A DNA stretch of 64,000 nucleotides from Melanocharis versteri (GCA_013397845.1 VZTG01001081.1:113369-177368), one strand, 5' to 3'; counted from the stretch's first letter, positions 30,301 through 45,300 are shown. A program made the numbers and translations. Notes: a model not told the origin generated them from the sequence alone.

Positions 30301-33300
30301 TCTGTTCACATTTTTTACCTTGGTTCCTCCTACAGCTGCTCAGTGACCCTTTGTGATGCTGGATGGGGGAAACCCCTAAAGGCTGAGACCATTAGGGTGG
30401 AATGGAGAGGGCAGAAGACTCAGAATTATAAGTATGTAATAATGAAAATTACACCAAAGGATCGTCCTGACTTTCTTGTTCAGGGAATCTGCAGCTCAGG
30501 CAATGCTGAATGTCTGAACCAGCTTCAAACAAAACATTTTGCAAAATGTTCACAGCATAAAGAAAGAAAAATAAAAACTGTCCTGTATTTCAAGTCCTCA
30601 TCAGGTAAGAGCACAGATTTTTTTTTTTGTGCAAGTACTTTTTCCAAGTAAACAATGAAAGCTCTTTACCTTTATGTGTTTTACTCCACAGCTGACAATT
30701 CTGTTTGGCTGATATTGATCCCAGGAAATATCGAATATCTGTTAAGAAATATATTAAGCTGATATTTTACCCTATACAGTAATGGCATCTAGGTTCAGCT
30801 TGCTTTTACCAATGTTTAGCCATAATTTCTGTTGGAACATATTACTAAAACTGAGAACACTCTTCAGGCAAATTTGTAACTCTGTAATCAAAGGTCAAGG
30901 CAAACATGAAGGGTTCCTCACATAATTCTGTCAACACACTTCATCTCTGACTCCACACTGCCAATCCATTCCAGCTCCAGAATGTTATTGAATAAACAAT
31001 ATTTAGATAGGCATTCTTTCCCACTTCCTGTTCTGTGCAGAAGCTCCTTTTTCTGGGAGGGAAAATCTACTGGGACTAAGATTTTAGTACTTCTAGCCTG
31101 TCCTGGAGAATTCTGCTAATTCAGAACCTGATCTTGCACTTACTGAGGTCAGTAGCAAAACTTCCACACATGTAAAACTGGGAAGTGAATCAGCTCTGAA
31201 AAAGAAATCTGAATAAGGACTAAGATGCTTTTGTGTTTATTTGTTGGGAACATTGCAATGTATTTTAATGTATGCACCCACGTGCTTATATATGTCATGG
31301 AAGTACTTTGCTTATGCTAAACCTGGTACAACATTTCCTAATCCTAAATAACATTCTAAATTCAAGCCTGGTCAGTTCTCATCTTTTTTTAAGTTATGAT
31401 CCTTTACCTGAAGCTAACAGATATAAAAGAAATATTTATCTCAATTAAGTTTCTCCTACAGGTAACTGTCTTAAGGAAAACTGAAAAGGATATAATTAAA
31501 CTTGCCCTCAGAATAAATCGTCTTTCTGATATACTCAGAGACAAGATGATCTTTGGCCCTTGAGCTCCCATTCCACATCTCATATGGAGAGCTACAGATC
31601 ACCCTACTCCGTGTGTAGGTACAACATATTTACTCCCTAGGCTTATTAACAGTACCTTGTGCTGGGTCTGGCACAATGAGAAGGAATAAATATCTTGTCC
31701 AGTATTTTAAAAGCCAGGCAGAATGGCCAAAATTACCTTTGCGTTAACCTAATACAAACAAAAAATATTTTTAAAACACCTGTGCAGCTCCCAGACAAAA
31801 TCCAGGAATGCTTCCATACAATTACCCTGTCGGAATGGCCTGTAGCTGTCGCCAGGAGCTTTCCTCTCTTCCAGTCCCAAATACACACTGTATTTTTGGC
31901 ATCCAGTCCCACAGAAGCCAAACGCTGAGGAAAAACAACAGCAATCCAGTTAACAGGAAATCAACCCCAAAATCACTTTGCTGTAGTTCCCAGGATTAAG
32001 TGCACAAATGGATTTTCCCACGTGACCTGGGTTTGAACCTCATTGCAAAGGCAAAGACATTCACACTCAACATTTACTCACTGGAGAAAGCACTGAAATG
32101 TCTCATCTTCTCTAAAAGGTCAGATTATTGATTTCAGGCTACCAGTGTTCCAAGTGGAATTCCTACCCTGAAATATCTGAGGTGCTTGTTTCAGGTGCAC
32201 ACCTCTCTAGCATTTTGATTTATTAATCTGATAATAAAAGTGAAAGGGAAATAAAAGCTTTCCCTATTTCCAACCACTGTTTTGTTCATTATGTTCATTT
32301 TGTTGAGCTTTACAACCAGAACTGGATGTACTTTTAATAACTGCCTTTTACATAGCTTAGTGTATCAAATCACCAGTTAAAATAACTAAAATAATTAACT
32401 AATAACCAAGCTAAATTAAAGTTTCATTGGTCATCAATTAAAAGAACTTAATGCTAATACTCTTCAGCCTCCATAATGCAAGAAATAAAAAGAACAGAAT
32501 AAAATGGAGGGGGAAATCTGAAAGGGAAAAAGCAGACTGCATCTATCTGTGACATGCCCAGAAGATCAGCCATTACTGTGGAAGTTGTAGGCCTTTTCCC
32601 TTACAGTGACTGTCCCGATTTTGTCCAACTTTACATGAATACCATAAAAAATTGGTTCAAATTTTCAGGGAGCAAATTGTTTAAAATCTGGAGCTGTCAG
32701 TGTTAACACAGAAGGACTGAGCCAGCAAAGAAAACAAGTGTCATTGGCAGAGATTCCTCTAAAATGCTATATTTTAAAAAATATTAAATGCAATAAAGCT
32801 CTCAACAACTAAATAACAGAGAGATGAAATAAGTGTTCACAGAGGAACAGAAGGCTCCAGTTTTCATTCTGTAGCAGTAATTCAGAGAGCAGGTACTCGA
32901 GGCCTTTTCATCCTGTTCTGAGTGTAAATACTGAGTGCACATCTTCTCTCTTGAGAGAGCTCCTCGACAGCCCCTGCGTTAACTGCAGTAGGTTCACACA
33001 CCCTTCACTGTCTTAACAGTTACAGTTTCTTGATTTAGAGGAATGAAATAGATGTTTTGGGACTTTGGTTTAATGACAGATGACAACAGGCATTATCCTG
33101 ATGCAATATCTGCCTAGGGAATAATGCAGAACTCAACCACTGTCCCACCAGAAAATGCACTAAGCAATGTGGTATTAGCAAAAACAACAACAAAACAAAA
33201 ACCCAACTCATCACCCCCTCACCACCACCACCAGGAAAATATATTTACAGATTTATACCACAAATTCCTCCGAATATAGTCTCCTTCCACTGGAATAAAA

Positions 33301-36300
33301 ACACAGAGAGAGGAAATGAGCTGTTCCTAGAGGAACATAAGGTTTTCATGGAGCAATCTGGATATGCTCTCAAATATTGTTGGGAGGAATGAGGCTCTCT
33401 TGGAGGGTTCACCCTAGCAGGGTGGGGCAGAACTCTGTTAATGGGGTCTGACTCAAAACAGAGTTGTGAAGGGAGAGTTAAAGAAATGTGTACAGCAGAA
33501 TAAAGAAAAAATTTATAGTTTTTGCAGGATTTAATATTTCCCCTTAAGAAATGTAACCCTGTTACAGTTAGAAGTCACACTGTGAAAGGATTTCTGTGCT
33601 TTAACATTACTCAAAATGTCGGTGGAACTCGGGGTGCCGGAGCTGGGCAGTGCCAGTGTTACACCACTCCCAGCCGCAGGGCCACTGAGAAACTCCACTG
33701 GCCCAATGGCACCGAGGACACAGAACAATCACACACAGGAGCCCTGCATCCATCAGCAGCCCAACAGTGGGAAAGAGGAAATCAGACCTTCGGTACTGGG
33801 AATGGGACCTATTTTATACGTGGAGACAATGCCTACAAATGGCTTCCTAAAGGTTCCTGTTTCCAAGCACTATTAATGCCTCTCCTCAGGGTACTTTGGC
33901 AACAGCCACGAGGAAGAGCTAGGTAGGGCCAAGAGAACATTTTCCATCCAGGGAGTGCAGGACAATCTGCAATTATACTCCTTTGACTTTGGAACGCAAT
34001 TTAATTCAATGTTACAGCTGTTGTAACACTTTGTGCCAGAAAATGAAGTACTGACTCTTGTCTGAAAGAGACAGTCTCAAGCAAAGGGGGGGACTTGACA
34101 GCCAACACGGAAAATAGAAACGATCAGTTCCCTTCAAATTGCAAAATAGAGCATAACAACTAACTAGCAAATTAGATAGAATATGAAAGACACACAGGAT
34201 ACTAAAGGTAGCTGGAACCAGTGGATAAACAGATAATGAGGAACCTGAGTGGGTTTTGTGGCAGTTATGTAACAAGAAACACCAGTGCATGCCCTGAGCA
34301 GTTCAAGGCAAGGTCATTACAATACTGGGGGCTCTCCGTGAGTACAACCACCAGAGACCCCTTTAGAAAAACCTCTAAGACCATAAAAGGACTTCCAGTA
34401 AGGGGCAGAGGCATGGAAATTAGTTTCAGGGAAAGTGGTGTTTATGTATTAGCTGGGAAGTACATTGTAATACGTCTGATCAGGATGGAATACATGATCT
34501 GTTGGGAAGTTTCACGACACACATTTCATTAGAGAAAAGATCACTCCTCCAACTATGTCCAGTGCTCGAATAAGGAATGGCTGCTTTCTACAACTCCAAA
34601 TTGTGTTAGAAAGTTTATTCCTTAGCTGACTTTGGTATCAGCAGGGAAAGCACCATGGGAAACTAAGAAGTATTTTATATTTTCTTTTAACATAGGCTTG
34701 CTGAGGAAGGTCTCCTGCCAGCAGAAAAGTGATAAATGCTGAATTTCCTTTTTAGTTAAAACACACTTTTAGTTCTCCTTCTAGAAGGGAATTTGACAGA
34801 ATTCTATTCAGAGAACTCACAGAACTACCAGAAGAAAATATCTGCCAAGTCATTTAGGCACGTAATTAAACAATTAATTTTAAATCTACACAGATTTGGA
34901 AGATCTGGCTAAAGAAGCTTAGTGCTGCATTCCTAAATTTTTCATTAGGTGTGTATGCATTATGGCAGTGCCCTTTCCACTCCATTAAAAATATTTTTAG
35001 AAAGCACATGAAAAGGGTTAATCTGAAATAACTCAGAGCAGAAATTGAGCAGTGTAGTATTGATAAAATACTTCAGTATAAGGCATCTGCTTTGTAGGTA
35101 ATTCTGTGAAGGGGAGATGTTGGTACTTTTAAGGAGAAACTGTAGTTAACTCCTGATTGAAGAGAAGACATTTTTAATTACAGGCAAAATGACAGCTCCT
35201 CATTAAACATTTGAACAAAGTGCAGTTTCCCTCCTGCCAAATGGCAGCTCCTGCTCAGACAGAAAAATCCCGAACTAAAACATGTATTTTTAAATAGCAA
35301 CACTTCTGCAAGAAATTCAGCTCCCATCAGGACTGTATTAGTCACAGGTAAGACCAGACAGGGGATTTACTCCAATTCTATTTGTCTCTAGAAGTTGTAT
35401 TTGAAGGTACATAAAATAAAGGAAGCATCCAAGCTCTCCCCTGTGTATTGATCCTCTCCATTTATTAGAAACTATAATAAATCCTGTGCAATCTGCATTC
35501 CCCACCGTGTGGAACACAAGGCCAGGGAAGCACTGCGGGAATGACTGCACTGGCTCTGCGCGCGGTCAGCTCCAGTCCAGCCAGGAGGAATATTTCCCCA
35601 TTAATTCATCCAAAAGGAGCAGATATGGCAGAGTTTCTGGTTCAACACGAGTGAATTAACTTGGCTCAGAGAGAGGTGGGATGGCCCTGCTTGAGACCTG
35701 TACATGGAGCAGCAATTGCACAGGAATGCACAAGGAGCAGAGCTGAATCCATGGAGATCCGCTCTGGGAATGCAGCAGAGCCACCTGGGCTTTGCCTCTG
35801 CCTACTTTTATTTAAGAAGCAGACAGCTGGCAGAGTTGGCAGTGAAAAGAATACAGTTCTTATCACATCTGTATCATACCTGACGGTTGCATTTATTTGT
35901 GTTTTGGGGCTGAAATACAAATATTCTCTGGCTTTTACAGCCTTTGGATAAAAAAGAAGGAAAGCTTTGCACTGGTAGGTGCAAGCAGTGTCTGCAGAGT
36001 CTGTTTTGCCCTGTCACAGACACCAGTTCCCTTGGGAATGCTGACTGAACAAACCGGAACTGCCTGCAGCTCTGAGTTCCACATACAGACTTCTTCCCAT
36101 GCCCTTCAATCCTGGCTCAGCACAGCAGCTTCTCCTGCAAAGCCGGGAAGAGCAGCAAAAAGCCAAGATGCATTATCCATATTCATGTTCTCCAGCACTG
36201 GTCGTTCTCCAGATACAAAAGGGTTCAATGCAAATTTTTATTTCCAGAATAAACTGCAATTTCTCGAGCACTTCCAGAAAGAGAATTGTCACTGTTGTGC

Positions 36301-39300
36301 AAGGTCAACCTGGCAGTGAGTTTGGGTTTTAATTACAGCAAGCACCCATCAGGGTGAAGACCTCTACCTCAAACACCCTCTGGGCTCATGAGTCTTCATT
36401 CCCATGAGGTGCTTAAATAGCTTCGAAAAAAAGTTTAACCACCAGTCTTGTGAAGTTAAAAACTGGGGGAAAAAAAGAAAAGCATTTATTTCTGAATGAA
36501 CAATATCTTAAAAAAATATTACAACATTAGAAATTTTGTTCTGTAGATCTGAGGTCTTTCATAGCAGCTAATATAAGCATTCCTAAAAATACTTCAGCAA
36601 GTGTTACACCAGGAGACTCATCAGGACAAAATTGTCATCAATAATGACAAAATTGCACAGCCAGATATTTATTTATAAAGCTCTGTGAAATATTTCTCAG
36701 GTATATGTGAATTTTAGGTCTATTTGCCACCTACTTCATTCAAAACTGGAAGCTCTTAACACTGCCAGGGAGAAAAAAAATCATAGTGTTTAGCTGGGAA
36801 CAGCCCACCATTTAGTTATATTCTAAGTTTTGTCTCAAGATATCATCTAGACTAATCACATTGTACAAAGCCACACTGTGTGTCCTAATGCCATTATTCA
36901 ATTAAATTGCCTGGGCACCCCAGCCAAGGAGACTCTCCCAGCAGTGAGATTAGTGCAGTTCTTCTGCCAGAAAAGCTGCAGGGTTCTGAGGGCTCTGCCA
37001 GGAACTGATTTCCTTGGACAGCAGGTGACAAGTACGTGGTGAAGCCATTGCAGTTAAGCCACAGAGGGGCATTTCTGCTCTGGATACTTATCCAACATCC
37101 AGTGCCTCCACTCCACTCGGATGCCAGGCTGTGATTTCATCCCAAAAGCACCTCCTGTGCAAGAGCTGCGTTTGCAGTCCTCCCACTGGAATTGCAATTA
37201 CAATTACAATACAAACCTAGACCTTGGACAGCAATCATGATGCAGCTGGAACAGGAGTTCCAACACTGCAGCCCTGTAGCTACTGAAACACAAAACATTT
37301 AAGGTGCATCTTTCAGAGAACCAGAAATGCAGCTCAGTTCAGAACCCAGAGGAGGAGCTGTACTGACCTGGCCGTCTGAGTCGAAAGCCAGGCAGGCAAC
37401 TCCGTGTGTGTGCGCATCCTTCAGGACAGACACGGTCTGGACACGGTAGGAATCCCAGATGCAAATGTAGGGGTCTTTCCCAACCTGCCCTGTGGCTACC
37501 AACGTTTTATCCGGGTGAACTGCAAGGCTGCAAACAACACACTTCAAGTTATAACACACTTTGGGAATGATCACAGCAGCTGTCTTCAAAACTCAGTCTA
37601 TTCCAGTGTTTACTTAAAATGTTTTGCTGAGACTCACATGGTGAGCGCAGGATACAATTTATCACATAATAATATTTTAACTAGAAAAAGGAAAAGCATA
37701 ACCAGAGAATTTTTAAATACTTTTGATTGATAAGCTGATTGAACACACAGACTTGGATCTTAGTCTTTCACAGGCTTATAATAGATGATTTTCTACAAAT
37801 TCTATTCCTCTTTTGCACAACCACTCAAATACTCTGAAATATGGACCAGAAGCTGAATAATGGATATTGTTTACTATGAGAAATACACATAAGAAACCCT
37901 CTCATCTTTGTATGTTTAAACATAGCAATCTCAGAAGAGACACAGAAATAAGTTGCTTCACCAGAATCAAACCATGTATTTCTGTTAACAATCCTTCAGA
38001 TACGAAAATAATAATAAAACTGCTCCGCAAAGTCATACGAATACATAGGCAGTTTTACACAGTTACCCAGGAAACAAATTTGAACCATGGCTGAGTATGT
38101 GGTTATATGATGGGATAGGGAAAAACATCCTATTAATAAACTGGCACTCAACAGGTGGCTGAGGGGAGCTGAATACTTCTGCTATCCCAGGAACAGATAA
38201 AATTAATTATTAAGAAAAATTAATCAAAAAGCTTAAGAAAGTTTCATAAACATATGCATTTCATTGAAAAAGAACAATTTTAGCCCAATTTAACTGTTTT
38301 ATCTTCCCTGCCCATTCCTCCTTTCCTCCCCAGGCTTGAGTTGTACATTACATTGTGTGTCAGCTAATTCACCTCAGTTCTATACCCATACAGGCATTAA
38401 AAGGTGACACCACAAACTTAAGGTGTGGTAGATGTAATTAAGTTAGAATACTTTCCTTCAAGAACCAGAAGGAAAAGATTAATTGGGGTAATCTCTCTCA
38501 CTGCTAGAGCAGAACTTAATTACATGTGCCACCACTCAGCACAGAGCAGTTCTCACACACACAGAGCCTCCTCTTCGGTTAAGAGCATGAACACATTTCC
38601 TAAACATCAACACGTCTGTGCTGAATGTCTCTGGTATTTGTTTCATCCTTTCTGACGTATGAAGCCAACCAGTAGGGGAACTAAAATTAGGGAATAATAT
38701 CAATTTTTTGCACCTAAATTAGCAGTCTGATTTCCCAGCCCTGCTGAGGACATTCATCTCCCGCCACCAGCCTTTCCAATGCACTCCCCCTGCCCACGTT
38801 CAGTCTGGCTGTTAGATAACCAAGGGCTTATTTTTGGCAGACAGAACAGTGGGTTACAGGAAAGAAATGAAACCAAATTTCAAGAACAACTCTTGGTGAC
38901 TGTTTGATACCTGTATATGACTTATATGTTTCATGTGTGTTCAACTGTAAAAATTGTAATTGTACCCAAACAATAACTCTGTTACAGAGGCCTTATGCTG
39001 TCTTCAGGGTGTAAGATTTCCATGCCCTTCCCTTTCTCCTTAAATGGGTATCAACTTCATTTCCTGTGTTTTGAACTGTTAAGGTGCATTTATTCAACTT
39101 TTCTAAGCAAACATCCCACAGCTAGACCATTTGTAATGAAACCACATCATTATTTGCACCACTGGAAAACACTGAAATACTGTTATGTTATATGCATATG
39201 AAAATACTATTAGAGTCGACAAGGCATTCAAACAACAGCAATTTATGGTATAGAACACATATTACAGGATTAATTCCTATTCCTTCTACAGGGAGGACAA

Positions 39301-42300
39301 GATCTAAGTAGGGAGAGAAGAAGAAATTCCCCAAGAAAATTTCTCTCTGTTTTCCAGGTTTGAGGGAAAAGGACACAAACTCCCTCTTGCTAAGAAGCTG
39401 GGATGGAAACAAGGGATCAAAGCAGCAACAGCTGCTGTTGGTGCTGCCCACTGGCCCGGGCAGGCACTTCCCCACACGACAAGAACTTCTGTGGGAACAG
39501 CAACAGGAGCAGCTGCACACACAGGGAAAGAGGCAGAGACCAACTGCTCTGGGAGTGCCCATTCCCTTCCTTCCTTCCAGGGAAGGCAAAGAAAGCAATG
39601 GGATTCCTGGCTGAGTGCGCCTGTATAAATTCCAAAAGCACTCTGATGTGTCTGCTAAAAAGCCTCCAAGTCTCCAAGTGCCTCCAAAGTGAAAGGAATG
39701 AGAAGGAGGTGTCTTTACAAACAAAGTGTGGGCCTGATGGTAGATAAGGCCAGATACAGAGAGGTGAAAGAAGCAATGGGGGGAAACCATAAATTCCATA
39801 GGAATCCAACTAATTGACACAGACTGTTACTCATTCAAGACTGTGCTAAATCTCTGGATTTAGAGAAAAAAAACAGAGACACAAGGAAAAAGAAAAATGG
39901 GGGTGAGTGGTACATTAGAAGGGGGTCTTAGGCGTTTCAGAAAGTCTGTACATCTCAAGTACCTCAGCCAATGGCGAAAGAGAGGGGGACATGTGGCCGG
40001 GAAATCTGGACAAAAAAGGAGGCTGCATCCTCCAAAATTCTGAGAGACCACAGGGGAAATGCCCCATGGCCTCTCCCTTTATTTGAATAAAGTTACAGGA
40101 CTCCTCTGTCTCCTTTTTGGATATAAACCTCTAGTGTTTGTGGATTAATTTTCTTGACAAAAGGCACTTCTTTTACGCAAGGGATCAATTCAGGATGAAC
40201 CAATAAAGCTCAGGCAATATTTTAACATTATACCTCATTAATAAAAAGATCTGTTAGGAAGAAGATCTTTCATGGAACGTTTCCTTTTCCTTCTCTTCCA
40301 AGATCAACAAGCCTGAATCTAAGCATCCAAGGCTGGAACCGTGTTAATTTAGGATAATTAAAGATGCCAGACACGTGTTCCAGCAAGGTCTGATGAAATG
40401 CTCTATAAAAGTCATTAGTGAATCCATCTGGTCTGGGGGCCTTGCCAGATGGGAAACTCGTATACTACCTCCGCAATTTCTGTTGCAATAATATCCCACT
40501 CCAAGGTTATTTTTTTAATAAAACATTAGAATTCCGACGGACTGAAAGTATTTGTTTCTTGTCTACATTGTATTTCTGTCTATATTGGCTTTCCGTAACA
40601 GGTTCCACACACTTGTAAACAGAGTACAGATCTGAAGTTCCAAGACAGAATTAAGTAGAAAAGTTTAGATGTGGCTCAAGCCTCAAAAGCAGTTACAGAG
40701 AAGGTGGAGGTGCCCTTTTCACATGGATGCGCAGGGAGAGAACAAAGGCAAGACACACGAGCTGCTTTGTGGGAAACATTGTGTGGATACAAGGAAAACA
40801 CTCTTCACTACAAAAACTAGAGATCAGGATGGTTGCCTAGAGAAGTGGTAGAATTTCCCTCATTGGAAATGGTTCAGGACTTAATTGGCTTGACAGGACC
40901 CTGGATAACAAAATCTAAGGCCATGCTCTCAAGACAAAGTTGGATTGGATGATCTCTGGAAGCCCCTTCGAAACCAGACTTTTCTATGGCTCCAAATACT
41001 GAAATACATCAAGAAAGTCTGAAGCAATCAAAGTAAAAATGCATTTTGGCTCACAGCAGTTAACTTGCATTAGATAATTGCTCCCTGATGCTGCAAAAAG
41101 CAAGCACTTCTGTTATCTTTAATACAGGCATACAGAATTGATGGAGACCTTGAAATGGGTGTATCAGATGAGAGATAGAGGTTTAAATCTCACTAGTCGG
41201 GGTCGTTTAAATCTATCACTGCGCTATCTTATTTATCAGATAGGTAAAACACTTTTTCACTGCAGCAGCGAAAAACGGAACATTTGCTTTTGTAGTTTTG
41301 GTGCATAATTCAAGTTATATTTTCTATTTCAAATGCCATATTAATTTGAATCTTTTTATAACCATCCTAGCAACGATTCATTGTTCATACAGACCAAAGC
41401 TAATTTCCAGAACATCCCTGACAAGAAAGAAATTGCTTTTTGAAAAGGAAACAAACACTTGCAGTGCTGAATGAAATCACTATAGAATGGTTGAAATCAC
41501 TGTCTCAGATGGACTGTCACCAGCTCTTGACAATATAATTTATCCTCAGTGCTGGGATGTTTTCACTTTAAAGCAGTGTGCAAATTCGATGTTAATCTAA
41601 AATAACTCTAGACAGTCAGACACTGATCAATTAATCCCAACTTCAAATCCATCCAGTTTTAAATTTGGAATAACCTTTCCTGTTTAGACAAACCTTTACA
41701 GAACTCTGCAGTTTTCTGTAACAGTGCTAGATCATGTTAATGGAGATTCGGGGAGAGGCAGATACTGTTTGTATTCTATCCGTTCTCCTCAGGAAGTCTC
41801 TTCTCACAATGAAAGAATTGATGTTTCTTCTTAAAAATTATCTACAAACCCCATAGTTTAGCAGAACAGAGAACAGGGTCTTTCCTCAGAATTTAGGTCA
41901 AACTTGTGAAGTACTCTGGGCACTGACTGCTACACTTGAACAATGGACATATTAGACAACAACAATTTTTCTTAGGACTTTTTCTCTGTAGCAAAAATAT
42001 CTCTGAAGAAACAATATTTCCAAGAAGCTCCAAGCCTGTCTCAAAATAGCCACTCTGTGCCAGCAGGTACTTTCTCCTTTGTTGCCTCCTCCTGCTCCTG
42101 GCAGGACACTTCCAGGCTCCTGGCAGGCCAGCAGCACAGGGGAACACCAGGGAGTTTCTGTATTTTACTGCTCACACAGTGCTAAGGACAGAGCTGTCCT
42201 CACATGGCAGCAAAGAACACAAACACTCACTCAGCAATCCCCTTCTCAGAGAGCAAAATTAATTTATTTCCTCAGTTGTGGGGTCAAAAGGGAACTCACT

Positions 42301-45300
42301 GTACAGACAGAGCTATTTTTGCAGCAAAATAAGGCAGGATGCAGCCTGATCCCTGTTTCTGAATACAACACAAAACAACACCAAGCCCCATTGAAAGGAA
42401 TAATGGAACAAAGACCAGCAGTTAAACGGAAGCAAATGCAGGGCCTTCAGGAGCAAGGGAACAGCAGAAAAGGAAGAGGAGCCAGAAAAAAGGAAGAGGA
42501 ACAAGGTAACAACAAAACAACCTGCACAAACCCCACCAGATCCGTAAAAATGGAGAGAGTGTTGGGAAGAAAACTGCAGGAATCTGACAGGCTAATCCTA
42601 TATCTAATCTTCCCCCAAATAACTTCTGAAACACCAACACCACAACCATCTTTTGAGGAAAATCCAGCTTGTAATAACACAGGAGATTGCTGCTCGTGCA
42701 CAATCACAGCTCCCAACCTTTGGCTCCTCCAGCACAAGCCCAAAACCCACAGAGCAGCGCACAGCTGGCAGGCAGGCCACACACCACAACAACCAATTTT
42801 ATTTGGCAGGTACCATAGGGCAGGTGAGGGAGGCTTTGGGAGGGCACTGCAGGCATGTGGAACAAGCGGGAGAACAGAGAGAGCAGATCTGTTAGCCCTG
42901 AGACAGAGACACTCTGTGTGCACATATTTGCATGTATAATACAGTTAATGCACACACTCATACAAGCGAATTGCTTTTTTACACATCTGAACATACAGTT
43001 CTAATGATACTTTTAAATATACTAAATATTGCCACACGCTTCTTGCAAACAACTTAAGTACAGAGCATATTTATCCTGACAAAATAAAAACATAAATGTT
43101 GATAAAAATACTGCAATAGCAACATTTTAATTTACTGGCTTGACTTCTATATGGCAATATTTTGTTTATATATATGACAGAGAACTGGATATATGTACAG
43201 AATGATGGGCGTTTTAAAAATCATTTAGGCATTTTTTAGGTCCAAACTCTTACTAGCTGTTCCACTGCTGGTTTTCCCCTCCATGCTCCCTGTGTAGGAA
43301 GAAGAGTGATACAGACACAGGCTCTAGCATTTACTCATCACTCTGCACCAGCTTCCTACTTCCAAGAAGCCAGGCTGCCTCTGAGCCACAATTCCGGAAT
43401 TCGGTGGCCTGTCCCAGACAGCTCCCATCTGCTCCCCCAAGGAAGCAAACACCCCCAGATCCAAATGAAGTCAGAGCAGACCGTGACTGGAATCACTGCG
43501 TTGGGCTGGGCCACAAACCAAGCCCAAACTGAATCATTTATGAAGCGGATGTGCAGCTCAGACCTAGTAAAGGTCCTGGAAACACACATTAACAGCTGCT
43601 GTTCAGCTCAAGCATGCTTAGAGTACCCTGGGAATCCAAGGGGCATCTTGACAGGGGTTTTATTTCTGACTGTTTTCCAGAACTCACCTGAGGTAGAATG
43701 GTGACAGAAGCACACAAAGTTATAACCATTCCTGCCACCATTTATCCTTGGAAAGTTCCTGCTGATCTGCTCCTTGTGCCAGTGTTTGTTATTCAAGTCC
43801 GCAGAGTTATTCCACCACATTTCAATAAGGTTTGCTCAGCTGCCCAGGGCTTATTAGAACTCTTGACAGATCAGGTCCAAAAGGCCTGAGTGTGGCAGAA
43901 CATGGAATTTGTCATGGCACCATGGAGCTACAGCAGGATCAGAGCCAGGCCAGATTTAAAAAATAAATGGCTTTTGAACAAATGATTAAAATTTCCCCAA
44001 TAACAGAAGGTGAAAGAAGCAAGAGGAAAAAAAAAACACCTCTTAAAATGTAATGCTTTGAGCAAAAGCATTCTGCACTTTAATTAAGACCAGCTCTGAT
44101 TTACACTCATACGCATCTGTACACAGAGAAATATTGGGCAGATTCCCAAATGAAAAGGGAACAGCACCACACCACAGTCCTGCAGCACTGGGGCTCCTCC
44201 TCACACATGCCTGCAGTTCTCTAATGATTTATTTCCTTGTACAAGTTTATTTTATGGATAACTCATGGATATTTTGCAACTCCAAGCTTCTCCCAGTGAA
44301 AAGCAATCCTAGGAGATTTTATCCAAAGCCCATGTTATGACATGGAAAACTAAGCAACAACAACTGTTGATGTCCCCATGAATTGTGGGCTTTAAGTAAC
44401 AAGTGATCAGGGGAAGATACCCAGTATTTCTTATGAGCCACACTACCCCATAGAAACCCTCCTGCACAACTCTGAAATTAAACCACCATAATCCAGCTTT
44501 CCCATGCATGCTCAGAGTTTCCATTTGAGTCTAAAGATATTTGCATTCATGATGATGAACCAAACACTCATTTTGATGGCCAAAGCAGTTGTAAATAAAT
44601 ACCCAAAACAGATACACATGACACTCTTCTTGATATAAGTACTGTGATTTGATGCAAACAGTAAAATGGACCTGAAACTATCAGTTGTAAAGAAAAATCT
44701 ACTGGAATTGGAGACTAAAAAGAGCAGGTTGGGAAAGAGCAAGAACTGTACTTAGTCCAGCATTGTATTTGCCCCTACCCTATTCTATGCTTATGATACT
44801 TTTATGGACAATGGAACACATTCAGTAACAAAACACACAATAAACCAGCAAGTAGATATTGGTCTATGATGCTGAGATAAAAACAGCAACTTAAATGCTA
44901 TCAGTGATTTCTCAATACATGGAAACCTAATGAAACACTGCTGTACATCTAGTACTGCTCAACAGGAACCAGCAAAACTTTCATGTTCATCTGGTATAAG
45001 GAATTCAAAGGCCAGTCTGAACACTGTGATCAAAAATATAGAATTCATACATTAGATAAAACCTGGAAGTGAAGAAATCACTGTCACATGTTGGAGCCTC
45101 CTTTATTTCCTGGGTTCCTCTTATTCCAGCCTGACTGTGGAAACACCAGAACCAAATGCAACCCAAAGCAGACACACAAACCATGCACAGCTGCTGCCAA
45201 TCAAACCATTTATTTTTCCCATTTCATCACACTCCAGGATTGAATCTACTGAAAACGGCCTGAACGCAGATGTGCCTTTTCTCCAACGGCGGAGATGTGA

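Noticed and set aside
33522..33926. 134-codon open frame in intron 2
   Set aside because: No recognisable domain, no splice or promoter context; consistent with chance.
39188..39720. 210-residue minus-strand frame left of the LTR-like segment as a gene
   Set aside because: Low-complexity Ser/Cys-rich sequence without family similarity; at most a decayed LINE remnant at its right end.
41160..41235. tRNA-like or SINE-like GGTTTAAATCTCA with a repeated TTTAAATCT
   Set aside because: No A box at proper spacing, no cloverleaf and no tail; probably a chance imperfect repeat.
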